Source of the DNA: Bacteroidota bacterium
GTDB taxonomy: Bacteria > Bacteroidota > Bacteroidia > Sphingobacteriales > Sphingobacteriaceae
Direction: 5' to 3'
Assembly: GCA_018266915.1 (NCBI GenBank)
Contig: JAFDZM010000061.1
Location: 36,594-100,593, forward strand
Length of the DNA stretch: 64,000 bases
Positions 33,842 to 43,219 of this stretch are shown here, piece after piece. The notes under the pieces are model-generated. The model was not told where the DNA came from and ran no database searches. It was given only the letters and a program-made list of their open reading frames with translations. The position numbers and the translations under genes are program-made. Numbering within the stretch: position 1 is the stretch's first letter; each line of letters begins with the position of its first letter.

Positions 33842-35866
33842 ATGAATAATCGATTTGACCGTATCCTCCGGCTGGGTTATGGTTTTTCTTTACTGATCGT
33901 TTTAACGATCGGTGTGATATCCTATTTAACGCTACAAAGCTTGTTAAGAAGTAATCGGGCAGTAACGCATAGTAGCGAGGTGATGCAAAAGCTGGAAAAA
34001 GTACTCTCTCTAATGAAAGATGCAGAGACCGGACAGCGTGGTTACCTGCTCACTGGCCGTACTAATTTTCTCGAGCCTTATCATGGAGCTTATAATGAGG
34101 CGCTCGCCTTAACCGTAGAACTAACAAAGCTCACTGTCGACAATCCGCAGCAGCAAACTAACATAGCCACAATACATGATATACTGCGCAAGCGGATGGA
34201 TATTTTACAACAACTGATTGATAAAAAGCAACGTGGACAGGCTATAGTACCTGAGGAACTGGATGGCGGCAAGTCGGCAATGGATGCATTAAGATTGGCG
34301 GTTTCAAAAGCTGAGGCCGATGAACAATTACTGCTGAATGCGCGAACTGAAAAACTGAACCGTTATATAACTATTGTACCCGTCTTTATCGTCCTTATCG
34401 TAATAGTTGCTTTGTCAATTACGGCTTACTCTTATAGAAACGTGATATCAGATATCCGTATAAAAGATCGTCTGCGCGCTGAATTAGAAGTTAGTGAACG
34501 GGAAACTGCGGCTTTGAATGAGGAGCTAACCGCAGCGAACGAAGAGATCACGGCATCCAACGAGGAACTCACATCCATTAACGAAGAACTCACCGAGGCC
34601 CGTGAAGAACTACAAAGCCTCAACGAATCACTTGAGAAAAAAGTTGAGGAACGCACCCAGGCCCTTGCCCGAAGCGAAGAAGAAACACAGGTGCTGAACG
34701 AGGAACTTACCGCCACAAATGAAGAACTTGCTGCAGCCAATGAGGAGTTGCAAACTACTAATGAAGAATTGGCTGACAATGAACGTCGTCTTCAGCAATT
34801 GTTACAGGAAATGATTCTGGCCGAGGAGCGCAGCGCTAAGCTTGCATCCATTGTTGAGTCAACGGATGATGCTGTTATCAGCAAAACACTGGAAGGTATC
34901 ATTACCAGTTGGAACCGGGGTGCGGAACGAACCTTCGGCTATTCAGAACAGGAAATGATCGGAGAATCGATCTTAAAGCTCATCCCGGAAGATCGCCATT
35001 ATGAAGAACCACAGATCATATCCAGATTAAAAAAAGGTGAACGCATTGATCATTTCGAGACAATACGACAAAGAAAAGACGGTTCATTGATTAATGTATC
35101 GCTAACCATTTCGCCAATACGCAATAACGCTGGTGAAATTACAGGCGTCTCCAAAATTGCCCGTGATATTACCGAGCAAAAACGTGATGAGCAGCGCAAG
35201 AATGACTTTATAGGAATGGCCAGCCATGAACTTAAAACCCCTTTAACTTCGCTGACCGCGCTTATCCAGGTGCTGCAACAAAAAGTAAAAGACAACGATC
35301 ATCAATTTATAAATAATGTGCTCGTCAAAGCCAATTTGCAGACAAAAAAGATGGCCGGACTGATTAACGGCTTTCTCAATGTGTCACGACTGGAGTCAGG
35401 TAAGTTATTGATCGAACAGCATCCTTTTGAGCTCAACGAGTTGATCGACGAAATGATTGATGAAGTACGTCTTAGTGTAAGTACCCATACGTTTGTATTT
35501 GAACCTGCCGGTGAGCTAACCGTAGACGCTGACCGCGAAAAAATCGGCTCTGTTTTGTCTAACCTGCTTTCTAATGCGGTTAAATACTCGCCAAGGAGTA
35601 AGTTTATAACTGTTAAATGTACTACCGGACCAGAAGTGGTAACGGTAAGTGTACAAGATGAAGGGATAGGCATCAACCCACAAGATCTGGAGCGCCTGTT
35701 CGACCGCTATTACCGCGTCCAAAGTGAGCACACTAAGCACATATCAGGGTTCGGCGTCGGACTATATCTAAGTGCCGAGATTATAGAACGCCATGGCGGT
35801 ACTATTTGGGTCGAAAGTGAAAAAGATAAGGGTTCGACATTTTATTTTACACTCCCATTGGCGTAA
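33842..35866 (+). CDS. CHASE3-coiled coil-PAS sensor histidine kinase
   Basis: About 674 residues from the ATG at 33842 (a TTG two codons earlier opens the frame). A first membrane segment (about 10-32), a CHASE3 domain including KDAETGQRGYLLTGR, and a second membrane segment (about 177-197, IVPVFIVLIVIVALSIT) lead to a long coiled coil rich in NEEL repeats (about 205-315). A PAS domain (SIVESTDDAVISKTLEG to PIRNNAGEITGVSKIARDITEQKR, about 322-445), HisKA with the phospho-histidine in ASHELKTPLTSL (about 462), and an HATPase_c with NLLSNAVKYSP, DEGIGI and GFGVGLYLSAEI follow. No response regulator gene is adjacent, so it is an orphan kinase. The sensed signal is unknown. Confidence 0.9.
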   Translation: MNNRFDRILRLGYGFSLLIVLTIGVISYLTLQSLLRSNRAVTHSSEVMQKLEKVLSLMKDAETGQRGYLLTGRTNFLEPYHGAYNEALALTVELTKLTVDNPQQQTNIATIHDILRKRMDILQQLIDKKQRGQAIVPEELDGGKSAMDALRLAVSKAEADEQLLLNARTEKLNRYITIVPVFIVLIVIVALSITAYSYRNVISDIRIKDRLRAELEVSERETAALNEELTAANEEITASNEELTSINEELTEAREELQSLNESLEKKVEERTQALARSEEETQVLNEELTATNEELAAANEELQTTNEELADNERRLQQLLQEMILAEERSAKLASIVESTDDAVISKTLEGIITSWNRGAERTFGYSEQEMIGESILKLIPEDRHYEEPQIISRLKKGERIDHFETIRQRKDGSLINVSLTISPIRNNAGEITGVSKIARDITEQKRDEQRKNDFIGMASHELKTPLTSLTALIQVLQQKVKDNDHQFINNVLVKANLQTKKMAGLINGFLNVSRLESGKLLIEQHPFELNELIDEMIDEVRLSVSTHTFVFEPAGELTVDADREKIGSVLSNLLSNAVKYSPRSKFITVKCTTGPEVVTVSVQDEGIGINPQDLERLFDRYYRVQSEHTKHISGFGVGLYLSAEIIERHGGTIWVESEKDKGSTFYFTLPLA

Positions 35867-35874
35867 TTCCCGTT

Positions 35875-36531
35875 TTATATTGCCATTTCAGGCACGTCAC
35901 TTTCAATCACTAATTTGCCTGCTGTAGCTGCTTCTATTTCTTCGACGCTTACGCCTGGTGCTCGTTCCAGCAATTTAAAACCACCTTCCGGAAGCACTTG
36001 TAATACGGCTAATTCTGTTACGATCTTTTTTACGCAGTTAATCCCCGTAAGCGGAAGAGTGCATTCAGGTAATAGCTTTGATTCGCCTGCTTTGTTCACA
36101 TGCTGCATCGCCACGATGATGTTTTCTGCTGACGCTACCAAATCCATTGCGCCGCCCATCCCCTTTACCATTTTTCCGGGTATTTTCCAGCTTGCAATAT
36201 CCCCGTTTTCTGATACTTCCATAGCTCCCAAAATAGTCAGATTGACTTTTTTGGCCCTAATCATCCCAAAACTCATAGCCGAATCAAAAATAGCAGAACC
36301 AGGCAAGATGGTAATAGTTTGTTTACCTGCATTGATCGTATCAGGGTCTTCTTCTCCTTCAAAAGGGAACGGGCCAATACCCAAAAGGCCATTTTCTGAT
36401 TGTAACACAACATCCATTCCTTTTGGGATATAATTAGCTACCAGAGTTGGTATACCTATGCCCAGGTTAACGTAATAACCATCCTTTATTTCTTTTGCAA
36501 TGCGTTTTGCTATTCCTTCTTTATCAAGCAT
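35875..36531 (-). CDS. scoB: 3-oxoacid CoA-transferase subunit B
   Basis: A 218-residue family I CoA-transferase beta subunit. SENGLLGIGPFPFEGEEDP carries the catalytic glutamate, preceded by DGYYVNLGIGIPTLVANYIP, and GKMVKGMGGAMDLVASAENIIVAMQHV and CTLPLTGINCVKKIVTELAVLQV follow as in ScoB. It transfers CoA from succinyl-CoA to acetoacetate in ketone body or branched-chain use. It overlaps the subunit A gene by eight bases, so the two are translationally coupled. Confidence 0.93.
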   Translation of the reverse strand: MLDKEGIAKRIAKEIKDGYYVNLGIGIPTLVANYIPKGMDVVLQSENGLLGIGPFPFEGEEDPDTINAGKQTITILPGSAIFDSAMSFGMIRAKKVNLTILGAMEVSENGDIASWKIPGKMVKGMGGAMDLVASAENIIVAMQHVNKAGESKLLPECTLPLTGINCVKKIVTELAVLQVLPEGGFKLLERAPGVSVEEIEAATAGKLVIESDVPEMAI

Positions 36532-37228
36532 TATCTTTTTTCCTTACCGTACGTTGTTCAATCCGTTTCTCATAATTCTCTCCCTTAAAAATCCGATGAA
36601 CATAAATCCCCGGAGTATGAACATGATCGGGGTCTATTTCACCTGCTTCTACTAATTCTTCCACTTCGGCAATCGTCACTTTACCTGCCATGGCCATTAC
36701 GGGATTAAAATTTCTTGCTGTTGACCGGTATACCAGATTGCCCATCGTGTCCCCCTTCCAGGCTTTTACAATAGCAAAATCAGCGTCGAATGCCATTTCC
36801 ATTAGGTAATCTTTGCCGTTAAAATTGCGTATTTCTTTACCTACAGCCACTTCAGTACCGATACCTGCTGGTGTAAAAACGGCAGGCATACCGTAACCAG
36901 CAGCCATGCAGCGTGTAGCTAAAGTTCCTTGTGGGACAAGTTCAACCTCTAACTCACCGCTTAATAATTGCCGTTCAAATTCTGCATTTTCTCCAACATA
37001 AGATGAGATCATTTTTTTTACCTGGCGTTGTTTTAGCATCAGGCCTATACCGAAATCATCTACACCCGCATTATTGGAAATACAAGTCAGATTTTTTACT
37101 CCCTTTTTCACAAGGGCTGCAATGCATTTTTCGGGTAATCCGCACAAGCCAAATCCGCCAAGCATAAGGGTCATGCCATCCTGAATATCATGGACAGCTT
37201 CGTCAGCGCTGCTAACAACTTTTAACAC
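36524..37228 (-). CDS. scoA: 3-oxoacid CoA-transferase subunit A
   Basis: A 234-residue family I CoA-transferase alpha subunit. AVHDIQDGMTLMLGGFGLCGLPEKCIAALVKKGVKNLTCISNNAGVDDFGIGLML shows the glycine-rich CoA-binding start, and ELELVPQGTLATRCMAAGYGMPAVFTPAGIGTEVA-like sequence matches ScoA. Together with the overlapping downstream subunit B it forms the heterotetramer. Lowest gene of a short two-gene minus-strand operon; a hairpin repeat lies just upstream. Confidence 0.93.
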   Translation of the reverse strand: MLKVVSSADEAVHDIQDGMTLMLGGFGLCGLPEKCIAALVKKGVKNLTCISNNAGVDDFGIGLMLKQRQVKKMISSYVGENAEFERQLLSGELEVELVPQGTLATRCMAAGYGMPAVFTPAGIGTEVAVGKEIRNFNGKDYLMEMAFDADFAIVKAWKGDTMGNLVYRSTARNFNPVMAMAGKVTIAEVEELVEAGEIDPDHVHTPGIYVHRIFKGENYEKRIEQRTVRKKDNA

Positions 37229-37307
37229 GATTTTTAGATTTAAATGATTTACAATAGATGTTGCCTGTAGAGGCTACATTACAAATAACGCAATTTTGAT
37301 ACGGATT

Positions 37308-37392
37308 TAGAACACGATTTTGAGATTAAATCGATTTATAAGATTAAAAATTGCCATCTTTTCAATCTTATAAATCCTGGCATCGTGTTCTA
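37308..37392. repeat. Long hairpin intergenic repeat
   Basis: An outer perfect 11-bp stem, TAGAACACGAT at 37308-37318 with 37382-37392, and an inner perfect 11-bp stem, TTTATAAGATT at 37335-37345 with 37364-37374, form one long imperfect hairpin. It separates the CoA-transferase operon from the SGNH gene and overlaps the latter's stop codon. Its AT-rich units resemble degenerate hairpin repeats common between genes of Bacteroidota. Confidence 0.7.
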
Positions 37393-38466
37393 CCACTTAA
37401 TATTCTGGTCAATAAAAGCGATCAGGTCATCAGCCATAGCCTGCTGTTCTTTTTTACTGGGATGACCTGGGGTATTCTTGTAAGGGAAAATGTGCACGAA
37501 TATCTTCTTATCACCAATCTGATCGACTGCTTTTTTGATGTATCCCGGCCATGGTGCACCTTCTTTCACGGCGTCCATGCTGCCCAATGCGCAAATGATC
37601 TGTGCCTTGGGATATTTACTTCTGATAGTTTTTACAAAATCCTTATAAGCTTTTATACATTGCTCGTCAGTTGGTGGCTTGGTGCCAAACCGGGCTTTGA
37701 ACTGATCATTATCAGGCAGCTTAACGATCCAATTATCATTCTGAAAAAGGTTGATCACTACCAGGTCGGGTGTATATTTTGAGAAATCCCATTTACTCTC
37801 TGCATCCGTTGCGTCCAGGCGATAATACATTTCGGGCATGATCAATGGCGCCCAACTTACCATAATTCCAATGCCGCTGCGAGAGGTGCTATGCAGTTCT
37901 GCATCAAAATGACGGGCTGTTATTGATGCATAGCTTAAATAAGCGTTTTCGTAAGGTGCTGTTCCCCTATCCTGCCCGGTTGTGTCTTCAACGGCATACC
38001 CACAGGTAATGGAATTTCCGAAAAATTCTATTTTACGTTTTTGTTGTGACGGTGGAAGTAATATACTCGCATTTTTATCAAGCTCGAACCCATAAAACCA
38101 GGTTTTACCCATAGCCCATTCGCTTCGCTTAAATAATTCAATGGTATGATTGCCTGCTGAAAGACCAGTAGCCAGGGTATATTGCTTTTGAATACTATCA
38201 GGCTGAAGAACAGAGATCACTTTGCCATCTAGTATCACATTCCAGTAATCATTACCGTGTTCGTCTCTCAGGGTCGCTTGTATGAAGGACCCTTTAAAAT
38301 TCATTTTGATGGAAGATGCCGACCATGAAAGTTCGGCTGCTTCGTCTGTCATGGCTATACGCCCCGAATAACGGATATGCATATCATGACTTTTAACAAC
38401 AATATTCTGTGCATAGGAAGATGCCGCTGTCAGCGGTAGAACCAGCAAAAAGTACAGTTTTCTCAT
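37390..38466 (-). CDS. Secreted SGNH/GDSL esterase, carbohydrate esterase family 2-like
   Basis: A 358-residue protein with a signal peptide (YFLLVLPLTAASSYAQ). An N-terminal beta-sandwich (VVKSHDMHIRYSGRIAMTDEAAELSWSASSIKMNFKGS to FYGFELDKNA, about 22-130) precedes the SGNH hydrolase: block I IEFFGNSITCGYAVED with the serine nucleophile, and a block III-like VVINLFQNDNW; a C-terminal histidine lies in FPYKNTPGHPSKKEQQAMADDLI. This two-domain order fits CE2 deacetylases acting on acetylated polysaccharides. The aspartate of the canonical D-x-x-H is not clearly seen. Confidence 0.8.
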   Translation of the reverse strand: MRKLYFLLVLPLTAASSYAQNIVVKSHDMHIRYSGRIAMTDEAAELSWSASSIKMNFKGSFIQATLRDEHGNDYWNVILDGKVISVLQPDSIQKQYTLATGLSAGNHTIELFKRSEWAMGKTWFYGFELDKNASILLPPSQQKRKIEFFGNSITCGYAVEDTTGQDRGTAPYENAYLSYASITARHFDAELHSTSRSGIGIMVSWAPLIMPEMYYRLDATDAESKWDFSKYTPDLVVINLFQNDNWIVKLPDNDQFKARFGTKPPTDEQCIKAYKDFVKTIRSKYPKAQIICALGSMDAVKEGAPWPGYIKKAVDQIGDKKIFVHIFPYKNTPGHPSKKEQQAMADDLIAFIDQNIKW

Positions 38467-38484
38467 GTTCAGGTTGTATTCTGG

Positions 38485-40842
38485 TTATTTCAAATATACA
38501 TAAGTTATTCCATCCCCGCCCCTGTCTGCATGCTCATCCTCCATCCTGTCAACCGCATCATATTTTTTCAGGTAATCGCGAATTAATTTACGCAATATCC
38601 CGTCGCCTTTACCATGTATGATCTTTAAATTATTAAAGCCCATCATCAAGGCCCGGTCAAGCATCTTTTCAATATCATATAAAGCTTCTTCACCACGTTT
38701 GCCACGCACATCAATCTCAGGGCTAAAGCTGGCGTAATCATTAGTCTGGCCGCCGAAACTCCTTCTGATCTCCTTAGGAACTTCTTTTTTGCTGATCCTT
38801 TGCACCCGGTTCTTTTTAGCCACTGTCCGAAGATCGCCAATGGCAATGATCAGGTTGTCTTTGTTGATCTCCATGATCTGGCCGGTAGTTTCGGAATCGT
38901 TGAGTTTCACCCAATCACCCGGCTTCAATTCTTCAGATATCGCAGGCTTAGCCGTTTCGGGCTTAATCGTATTTTTTTGTAGTTCCTGATTAAGGTTTTC
39001 GCGCAACTGCCGCGTTTTTTCCTTATCAGCCTTACTGCTTTTGATATCTGCAATGGTATTCTCCACCAGTTTATTAGCATTCAGAATGATATTCTTTGCT
39101 TCCTGTTTAGCATCGCGGATGAGCGCTTTTTTATTTTCTTCGAGATAACTTTTCAGTTTTTCATTTTCTGAAAGAAGTTCGCTTACCCTTTTTTGCTGTC
39201 TCTCCAGCTTTACTTTGGTATCGAATATTTCCTTCTTATCCCGCTCCAGGTCGACCAACAAAGTATCAACCTTCTTCTGATTGACACCTATCTTGTTTTT
39301 GGCCAAATTCAATACCTGTTGCGGCAAGCCAATTTTTTGGGCGATCTCAAAAGCATAGGAACTGCCCGGCTTCCCTACTTCCAGTATATAAAGCGGCCGC
39401 ATCTCCACATTATCAAACAGCATGGAGGCGTTTTCTATGCCTTCGGTATTACTCGCAAAAACCTTCAGGTTAGAATAGTGCGTAGTAATTACCCCCCTTA
39501 TTTTTTTATGGTTAAGTGTTTCCAATACAGCTTCAGCAATTGGTCCACCAAACTGGGGATCGGTACCTGTACCAAATTCATCTATCAATACCAGCGTTTT
39601 GCCATTCGCCATCTCCACAAAATCCTTCATTTTGGATAGATGGGCACTGTAGGTACTCAAATCGCTTTCAATGGATTGGTCATCGCCAATATCAACAAAT
39701 ATCTGCTTAAACACCCCTACTATACTATTATCCGCAGCAGGAATTAATAATCCAGCCTGTGCCATCATCTGCAACAGACCAACCGTTTTCATACAAACAG
39801 ATTTACCACCTGCATTTGGCCCAGATACCACAACTATGCGTGTCGCTTCATCAACATTTACATTAAGCGGCACAACTGATTTCTGCTCTGCTTTAAAACT
39901 TAATAACAGCAACGGGTGCCTTGCATTGATAAGTTTTATTCTAGCCTCGTTCACAACTTCCGGCATAGAGGCCTCTATGTCAATAGCAAATAAAGCCTTA
40001 GCACGAACGAAATCCAATTTGGTTAACAGACTATGATATGATAACAATAATGACACGTATGGTCTAAGCTCATCGGTTAAAGCTGTCAGTATTTTTACAA
40101 TTTCACGACGACGCTCAAACTCCAGGTCACGAATACGGTTGTTAAGGGTAAAAACTTCTTCCGGTTCAATGTAAACGGTTTGCCCCGACGATGACTCATC
40201 ATGAATAAAGCCTTTGAGTTTACGTTTGTTCTCAGCTAGTAAAGGAATACACAAGCGGCCGTCGCGGATAGTCAATGATCCATCGGCAGTCCAGCCATTT
40301 GCAGCCGCATTTTTAAATATCTGGTCTATCTTTTTTCTTGCTTCCTGTTCAGCTTTTGCTATAGATGAGGTAAGTTCGGCTAACTCACGCGAAGCGTTCG
40401 GTTTGATCTTTCCTTTCTGATCGATCACCTGTTCGATCTTTTTTATAATCGATCTTTCTATCGGCAAATGTTCAAATAAAGCCTCCAGGTTAGGATATTG
40501 TCCTTCCCGGTCATTAAAATAGGCGATCACAGCAAAAACCGTCGCCAGGGATGCCTGCACCTGGTAAAACTCTTCCTCAGTTAAAAATGCGCCTTCAATC
40601 TTAGCTTTATTTGCCAGAGATTTTATGTCAAAAAAATGATGAATAGGTAATGCCTCATCATTTTCCAATATATTCTTAAACTCACTGGCCTGGCTCAGAA
40701 ATTTGTGGATCTGGTCATAATTATTCATCACCTGTATCCGGTCAACCATTTGTTGGCCCATCACACTCAGACAATGCGCTTTAATCAGTTCCTTTATTTC
40801 TGTAAAGCCAAGTTTATCTACACTATGGGAGGGAATCAGCAT
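38485..40842 (-). CDS. mutS2: Endonuclease MutS2
   Basis: A 785-residue protein. The MutS-like core has Walker A VVSGPNAGGKSVCMKTVGLL and Walker B TLVLIDEFGTGTDP, followed by a long coiled-coil region (LVDLERDKKEIFDTKVKLERQQKRV). The C-terminal Smr domain carries IDVRGKRGEEALYDIEKML and NLKIIHGKGDGILRKLIRDYL. It lacks the mismatch-recognition domain of MutS. MutS2 acts on collided ribosomes or branched DNA. The DUF4296 gene's end overlaps its start by 20 bases. Confidence 0.95.
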   Translation of the reverse strand: MLIPSHSVDKLGFTEIKELIKAHCLSVMGQQMVDRIQVMNNYDQIHKFLSQASEFKNILENDEALPIHHFFDIKSLANKAKIEGAFLTEEEFYQVQASLATVFAVIAYFNDREGQYPNLEALFEHLPIERSIIKKIEQVIDQKGKIKPNASRELAELTSSIAKAEQEARKKIDQIFKNAAANGWTADGSLTIRDGRLCIPLLAENKRKLKGFIHDESSSGQTVYIEPEEVFTLNNRIRDLEFERRREIVKILTALTDELRPYVSLLLSYHSLLTKLDFVRAKALFAIDIEASMPEVVNEARIKLINARHPLLLLSFKAEQKSVVPLNVNVDEATRIVVVSGPNAGGKSVCMKTVGLLQMMAQAGLLIPAADNSIVGVFKQIFVDIGDDQSIESDLSTYSAHLSKMKDFVEMANGKTLVLIDEFGTGTDPQFGGPIAEAVLETLNHKKIRGVITTHYSNLKVFASNTEGIENASMLFDNVEMRPLYILEVGKPGSSYAFEIAQKIGLPQQVLNLAKNKIGVNQKKVDTLLVDLERDKKEIFDTKVKLERQQKRVSELLSENEKLKSYLEENKKALIRDAKQEAKNIILNANKLVENTIADIKSSKADKEKTRQLRENLNQELQKNTIKPETAKPAISEELKPGDWVKLNDSETTGQIMEINKDNLIIAIGDLRTVAKKNRVQRISKKEVPKEIRRSFGGQTNDYASFSPEIDVRGKRGEEALYDIEKMLDRALMMGFNNLKIIHGKGDGILRKLIRDYLKKYDAVDRMEDEHADRGGDGITYVYLK

Positions 40843-41341
40843 GCGTTTTCTTTCGTGGCTTAATGTTTGGTTTAAGGGTTCTTTTGATGATCGGCTGCAC
40901 AGGCTGTGGCTTAATCACCGATTGTGACTGGGCTTGTTTTGGCAGCTTGTTCAGTGAGTCCGTTCTCCTTTTATTGTCCTTATTTATTTTGTCGAGATTC
41001 AATTTATTAACAGAATCACTTTTAAGTTTAATAGTTGCTGTGATCTGTTCATAAATAGCTTCCATCTTTTCGGGATGGGCAGCATAATATTGAAAGCTTT
41101 TTTTAAACTGAAGCGAATCTGTATGGTACTTTCTGAAAACCATCAGGTATTTATCTGTTCCGTATTTGTATAGTGAATCAGGTAACTGCATCACATTATA
41201 CATACTCCCATCCACAATATGAATATCAGTAAGCAGGTTAGTCATTTTATCTTGCGGAATTATTCCTTCAGGTGTTTTATTACTACTGCAGGCAGCCAGG
41301 AAAATCAATACTGAGAAAAACAGCTTATTATATTTATGCAT
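40823..41341 (-). CDS. DUF4296 lipoprotein
   Basis: The ATG at 41341 gives a 172-residue protein with a lipoprotein signal (KLFFSVLIFLAAC with the acylated cysteine near residue 16); an upstream ATG at 41359 is possible. The DUF4296 part (GIIPQDKMTNLLTDIHIVDGSMYNV, DSLYKYGTDKYLMVFRKYHTDSLQFKKSFQYYAAHPEKMEAIYEQI) is typical of small Bacteroidota lipoproteins. The C terminus is rich in Lys, Asn and Pro. Function unknown. The stop lies within the mutS2 start, so the two are probably co-transcribed. Confidence 0.82.
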   Translation of the reverse strand: MHKYNKLFFSVLIFLAACSSNKTPEGIIPQDKMTNLLTDIHIVDGSMYNVMQLPDSLYKYGTDKYLMVFRKYHTDSLQFKKSFQYYAAHPEKMEAIYEQITATIKLKSDSVNKLNLDKINKDNKRRTDSLNKLPKQAQSQSVIKPQPVQPIIKRTLKPNIKPRKKTHADSLP

Positions 41342-41381
41342 TCTGTAATTTAGCGGCATTATTAAGCAAAACTACGGATAA

Positions 41382-42071
41382 ATGAGCATTGCGGATAACA
41401 TCAAACGCTTAAAAAACGAAACTGATACGATAAAAGTACAATTGGTCGCTGTATCAAAAACCAAACCGGAAGAAGAGATTATGGAGGCTTATGATGCAGG
41501 GCAGCGGGTATTTGGCGAGAACATGGTGCAGGAGTTGATTGATAAATATGAACATCTGCCAAAAGATATTGAATGGCACCTGATAGGACACCTGCAAAGT
41601 AATAAGGTGAAATACATTGCGCCTTTCATCAGCATGATTCAATCGGTAGACAGCATGAAGTTGTTACAGGAAATTGATAAACATGCCCAAAAACACAACA
41701 GGGTAATTGATTGCCTCTTACAGGTATACATTGCTGATGAGGAAACAAAATACGGGCTTGGCTTTGATGAGGCTATCGAACTATTACGCTCTGAAGAGTT
41801 TACGGCATTAAAAAATATCCGTATAAGGGGATTGATGGGTATAGCCACCAATACCGAAAATGAAAAGCAGATAAAAGAAGAGTTCTACGAACTGAAAACC
41901 TTTTTTGATGGTATAAAACAAAGCTTTTTCAGGAAGGAAGATTCTTTTGATACGCTATCAATGGGGATGTCGTCGGATTATAAAATAGCTATTGAGCAGG
42001 GCAGCAATATGGTTCGGCTTGGCAGTACTATTTTCGGTCAGAGAGTAATAAAACATTGGAAAAATAATTAA
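41382..42071 (+). CDS. yggS: YggS-family PLP homeostasis protein
   Basis: A 229-residue PLP-binding protein: VQLVAVSKTKPEEEIMEAYDAGQRVFGENMVQELIDKYEHLP has the PLP lysine in AVSKTKP, and EWHLIGHLQSNKVKYI, MGLMGIAT-like RIRGLMGIATN and LSMGMSSDYKIAIEQGSNMVRLGSTIFGQR complete the family pattern. It is a fold type III barrel without known enzymatic activity, involved in vitamin B6 balance. It is divergent from the DUF4296 gene. Confidence 0.93.
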   Translation: MSIADNIKRLKNETDTIKVQLVAVSKTKPEEEIMEAYDAGQRVFGENMVQELIDKYEHLPKDIEWHLIGHLQSNKVKYIAPFISMIQSVDSMKLLQEIDKHAQKHNRVIDCLLQVYIADEETKYGLGFDEAIELLRSEEFTALKNIRIRGLMGIATNTENEKQIKEEFYELKTFFDGIKQSFFRKEDSFDTLSMGMSSDYKIAIEQGSNMVRLGSTIFGQRVIKHWKNN

Positions 42072-42087
42072 TTGCCTAACATTATAT

Positions 42088-42552
42088 ATGCAGATAAATT
42101 TAAGAGTAGCCGCTAAAAGAGATTGTCCGCGCCTGCTTGAATTGGTACATGAATTGGCTTTATTTGAGAAAGCTCCCGAAGAAGTTACCGTTACACTGGA
42201 AGAATTTGAAGATGCAGGCTTTGGCGAAAAACCAGTTTGGAAAACGTTTGTTGCTGAAGTAGACGGATTAATTGTAGGGTTCGCTTTGTATTATATCCGT
42301 TATTCAACCTGGAAGGGCTGCCGGATGTACCTGGAAGATTTGATTGTAACCGAAGACTGGCGCGGCAAGGGCGTTGGTAAGCTGCTTTTTGACAGGCTGA
42401 TAGTAGAAGCCCGCGAAATGGGCTTTAACGGCATGAGCTGGCAGGTATTGGATTGGAACGAGCCCGCTATTAAATTCTACAAAAAGTACGAGGCAGCGCT
42501 TGATGGCGCCTGGATAAACGGATCTTTATCAAAAGAACAGATAATGAATTAA
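42088..42552 (+). CDS. GNAT N-acetyltransferase, SSAT-like
   Basis: A 154-residue acetyltransferase: AAKRDCPRLLELVHELALFEKAPEEVTVTLEEF, a beta4 strand VGFALYYIRYSTWKGCRMYLEDLIV and motif A VTEDWRGKGVGKLLFDRLI, WQVLDWNEPAIKFYKKY. This fits the spermidine/spermine or thialysine N-acetyltransferase branch of GNAT. The substrate cannot be fixed from sequence. Starts 16 bp after yggS. Confidence 0.88.
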   Translation: MQINLRVAAKRDCPRLLELVHELALFEKAPEEVTVTLEEFEDAGFGEKPVWKTFVAEVDGLIVGFALYYIRYSTWKGCRMYLEDLIVTEDWRGKGVGKLLFDRLIVEAREMGFNGMSWQVLDWNEPAIKFYKKYEAALDGAWINGSLSKEQIMN

Positions 42553-42556
42553 GGTT

Positions 42557-43219
42557 ATGAATTTGAGGTATATCCTTTTTGTGATAATCGCATGCAGCCT
42601 GGCTTCCTGTCAATGGGGAACATCGACAGAAGATAAACCTGCCATCACAACGGATACGCTTCAATTCGTTTATAAGAATACAAAACAAAAAGAGGTGGGT
42701 TTGACAATTGATGTCTCCTATCCTATTTTTAAAAATCAACCGGTTTTAAATGACTCATTGAATAATTATTTGAAGGGCCAAAAGGCGATAAGTAATCGTG
42801 ATTTACATGCTGTAGTTCTCAGGCAGGACTCGAGCCTGACCATAATTGAAATAAATGAAAAGTCTGGCAAAAACACGATAACTCATTTCATTAACTGGAA
42901 CACTAAAAAATCAAAATCTATAAAGCTCAATGATATCCTGATCGATCAATATTCAGATCAATTAAATAAAATTGCAGAAATGATATTCAGGAGCAACGAG
43001 AAGCTTAGTGCAACAGCCTCATTAAGTGGTTATACCTTTAAAAACGGCCAGTTTACCTTGAATAACAACTTTTTAATTACCCCCATAGGGCTAAAATTTC
43101 TTTTTAATAACGGCGAAGCTAAACCCGAAAGTTACGGGCAAATTGTATTGTTTGTTCCTTATTCACAAATTCTAACTTTACTGCGGCCCAATACGGTCAT
43201 AGATCAATATCACAAATAA
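42557..43219 (+). CDS. DUF3298-like lipoprotein
   Basis: A 220-residue lipoprotein with signal LRYILFVIIACSLASC and a lipobox cysteine near residue 19. The mature part has LTIDVSYPIFKNQPVLNDSLNNYLKG, INWNTKKSKSIKLNDIL and a C-terminal YGQIVLFVPYSQI, compatible with a DUF3298 (RsiV-like) domain. Function unknown. It follows the GNAT gene after four bases and its stop overlaps the aspartate kinase start by one base, so it belongs to the same transcript. Confidence 0.75.
   Translation: MNLRYILFVIIACSLASCQWGTSTEDKPAITTDTLQFVYKNTKQKEVGLTIDVSYPIFKNQPVLNDSLNNYLKGQKAISNRDLHAVVLRQDSSLTIIEINEKSGKNTITHFINWNTKKSKSIKLNDILIDQYSDQLNKIAEMIFRSNEKLSATASLSGYTFKNGQFTLNNNFLITPIGLKFLFNNGEAKPESYGQIVLFVPYSQILTLLRPNTVIDQYHK

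Noticed and set aside
34432..34779. Minus-strand Ser-rich ORF inside the histidine kinase
   Set aside because: Its Ser/Val-rich composition is the antisense of the NEEL coiled-coil codons, not a real protein.
35915..36433. 172-codon plus-strand ORF opposite scoB
   Set aside because: Antisense shadow of a conserved CoA-transferase gene.
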